The notes under the pieces are model-generated. The model saw only the letters and a list, made by a program, of their open reading frames with translations, ran no database searches and was not told where the DNA came from. A stretch of DNA of 64,000 nucleotides from UBA2231 sp964415175 (GTDB lineage: Bacteria > Elusimicrobiota > Elusimicrobia > Elusimicrobiales > UBA9959), in assembly GCA_964415175.1 (NCBI GenBank), contig CAYPYG010000004.1, positions 62,001 through 126,000 on the forward strand. Direction: 5' to 3'. The position numbers were made by a program, and so were the translations under genes. Of the stretch, positions 62,818 through 64,000 are shown piece after piece. Position 1 is the stretch's first letter. Every line of letters starts with the position of its first letter.

Positions 62818-63837
62818 CTAGAAGAGTTTATCCGACGGAGGATTGAGGCCGAGATGCCTGTAGGCGTTCTGCGTCAGGACCCGGCCGCGGGCCGTGCGCT
62901 GCAGGAACCCCGCCTGTATCAGGAACGGTTCGATGACGTCGGTGAGCGTATCGGCCTCTTCCGACAGGGCCACGGCGAGATTGTCTATCCCGACCGGGCC
63001 TCCGGAAAAATTGTCAGCGATGACGGAGAGCAGGCGGCGGTCCAGGGCGTCGAGCCCCTGCGCGTCTATCTCCATCGCCTCCATCGCTTTCGCGGTGATG
63101 GAGGGATCTATGACGCCGCTGCCTTTGACCTGGGCGTAGTCGCGCGCGCGGCGCAGCAGGCGGTTGGCTATGCGCGGCGTGCCCCGCGAGCGGGAGGCTA
63201 TCTCGGCTATGCCCTCCGGCGTGGTCTTCACGCCGAGTATGCCGGCCGAGCGGGCTACTATCTGCCGCAGTTCCGCCGGGCCGTAGAAGCCCAGGTTGAA
63301 GACTATGCCGAAGCGGTCGCGCAGCGGGCCCGTCAGGAGGCCGCTGCGGGTGGTGGCGCCGACCAGCGTCACGCGGGGGGTGGTGATCTTGAGCGTCGTG
63401 GCGCCCGGCCCTTTGCCGGTGTTTATGAAGAAGAGGTAGTCCTCCATGACCGGGTAAAGGGCCTCTTCGACCGCGGCGTTGAGGCGGTGTATCTCGTCTA
63501 TGAAAAGGATATCCCCGTCGGCGAGCTCCGTGGTGAGCATGGCGGCCAGGTCGCCGGGCCTGGAGAGCACGGGGCCGGAGGTCACCTTTATGTTGACGCC
63601 CATCTCGCGGGCGAGGATATGCGCCAGGGTCGTCTTGCCCAGGCCCGGGGGGGAATAGAAAAGGCAGTGATCGAGGGATTCCTTGCGCTTGCGGGCGGCC
63701 TCGATGAAGACCGAGAGGTTCTCCTTGATCTTGTCCTGGCCGACGAACTCCCCGAGCGTGACGGGGCGCAGGGCCGCGTCGCTGCGCAGTTCCTCGCGGT
63801 CGGGCTTGGCCGAGAACACGGTCTCTTTCTTGATCAT
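62818..63837 (-). CDS. ruvB: Holliday junction branch-migration helicase RuvB
   Basis: A 339-residue AAA+ motor. It has TLGEFVGQDKIKENLSVFIE, Walker A FYSPPGLGKTTLAHILA, Walker B DILFIDEIHRL, sensor 1 LVGATTRSGLLT and the arginine-finger region GPLRDRFGI, then the winged-helix end EPFLIQAGFLQRTARGRVLT. It overlaps ruvA by 4 bp (ATGA). Confidence 0.98.
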   Translation of the reverse strand: MIKKETVFSAKPDREELRSDAALRPVTLGEFVGQDKIKENLSVFIEAARKRKESLDHCLFYSPPGLGKTTLAHILAREMGVNIKVTSGPVLSRPGDLAAMLTTELADGDILFIDEIHRLNAAVEEALYPVMEDYLFFINTGKGPGATTLKITTPRVTLVGATTRSGLLTGPLRDRFGIVFNLGFYGPAELRQIVARSAGILGVKTTPEGIAEIASRSRGTPRIANRLLRRARDYAQVKGSGVIDPSITAKAMEAMEIDAQGLDALDRRLLSVIADNFSGGPVGIDNLAVALSEEADTLTDVIEPFLIQAGFLQRTARGRVLTQNAYRHLGLNPPSDKLF

Positions 63838-64000
63838 AATCCGCCCGAAAGCTTCCTTAAGGCCTTGCGCACCATCTCCTCGGCCGAGCCGGCTCCGCCT
63901 TCTTTGCGGACTTCATCCAGCGCGGAACGGACCTCGGACGATCTGAAGCCCAGCCCGGCCAGCGCGCCGGCGGCACGGGCGTAGGTCTCGCCGTCGCCGC
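63834..64000 (-). CDS. ruvA: Holliday junction protein RuvA, C-terminal part (5' end outside window)
   Basis: Only the last 54 or so codons are present. They encode RuvA domain III: a helical segment ARAAGALAGLGFRSSEVRSA, then EEMVRKALRKLSGGL and TGA, the part that contacts RuvB. The stop overlaps the ruvB start by 4 bp. Confidence 0.88.
   Translation of the reverse strand, partial: GDGETYARAAGALAGLGFRSSEVRSALDEVRKEGGAGSAEEMVRKALRKLSGGL

Overview
The window is 64 kb of dense, GC-rich bacterial chromosome from a Gram-negative organism. It carries genes for Kdo, heptose and lipid A phosphorylation, LPS export (lptA, lptB, lptC), a type IV pilus secretin system, and a conserved ruvAB-queA-tgt-yajC-secDF block. 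The gene mix and frequent AUA isoleucine codons despite high GC would suit Elusimicrobiota or a neighbouring phylum. That placement is inference; there is no rRNA or marker here to prove it. I see no phage, insertion-sequence transposase, CRISPR array or plasmid gene.

Layout. 1-3312 (minus): a redox/maturation cluster of DUF4266 lipoprotein, DUF3570 barrel, ApbE, CcdA/DsbD-like and TlpA-like proteins. 3452-7911: a sodium symporter, FKBP isomerase, TerC, a P-loop protein and tRNA-Thr, whose 3' end is duplicated 120 bp downstream. 8053-13033: two tandem O-antigen-ligase-like/TPR membrane proteins. 13116-25613: an OmpA-like protein, then a type IV pilus cluster (fused PilM-PilN, PilO, PilP, PilQ, PilB, PilC, four prepilin-like proteins, a HELTH peptidase). 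25588-33776: uvrA, nadB, a flippase-like protein, gamma-carbonic anhydrase, a receiver protein, a HhH glycosylase and a TPR protein. 33777-34363: non-coding and highly structured. 34364-48204 (minus): two operon-like runs for heptose, Kdo, LpxK, glycosyltransferases, CTP and Lpt export. 48317-54002 (plus): an MFS transporter, a FlgD-Ig-like protein and a 1,260-residue tail-fibre-like surface protein. 54003-64000 (minus): ruvA, ruvB, spoIID-like, queA, tgt, yajC, secD, secF, an unknown gene, a DUF374 acyltransferase and waaA.

The main theme is building the outer envelope. CTP synthase next to KdsB supplies CTP for CMP-Kdo; KdsD, KdsA and KdsB make Kdo; RfaE1 and GmhB make heptose; LpxK and WaaA finish Kdo-lipid A; GT9 enzymes extend the core; LptABC exports it; O-antigen-ligase-like proteins and the pilus decorate the surface.

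The most unusual signal is non-coding. Two about 190-bp intergenic elements (33857-34041 and 60435-60633) share short conserved motifs, and their long-range helices are kept by paired substitutions, as expected of a structured RNA or RNA-like dispersed repeat that I do not recognise. A second strong fold (34080-34274) lies beside the first copy. Several genes also have sigma70-like promoters whose -10 box sits only 6-13 nt before the start codon with no Shine-Dalgarno, suggesting common leaderless transcription. Coordinates, motifs and stems were read by eye; no database search was run.
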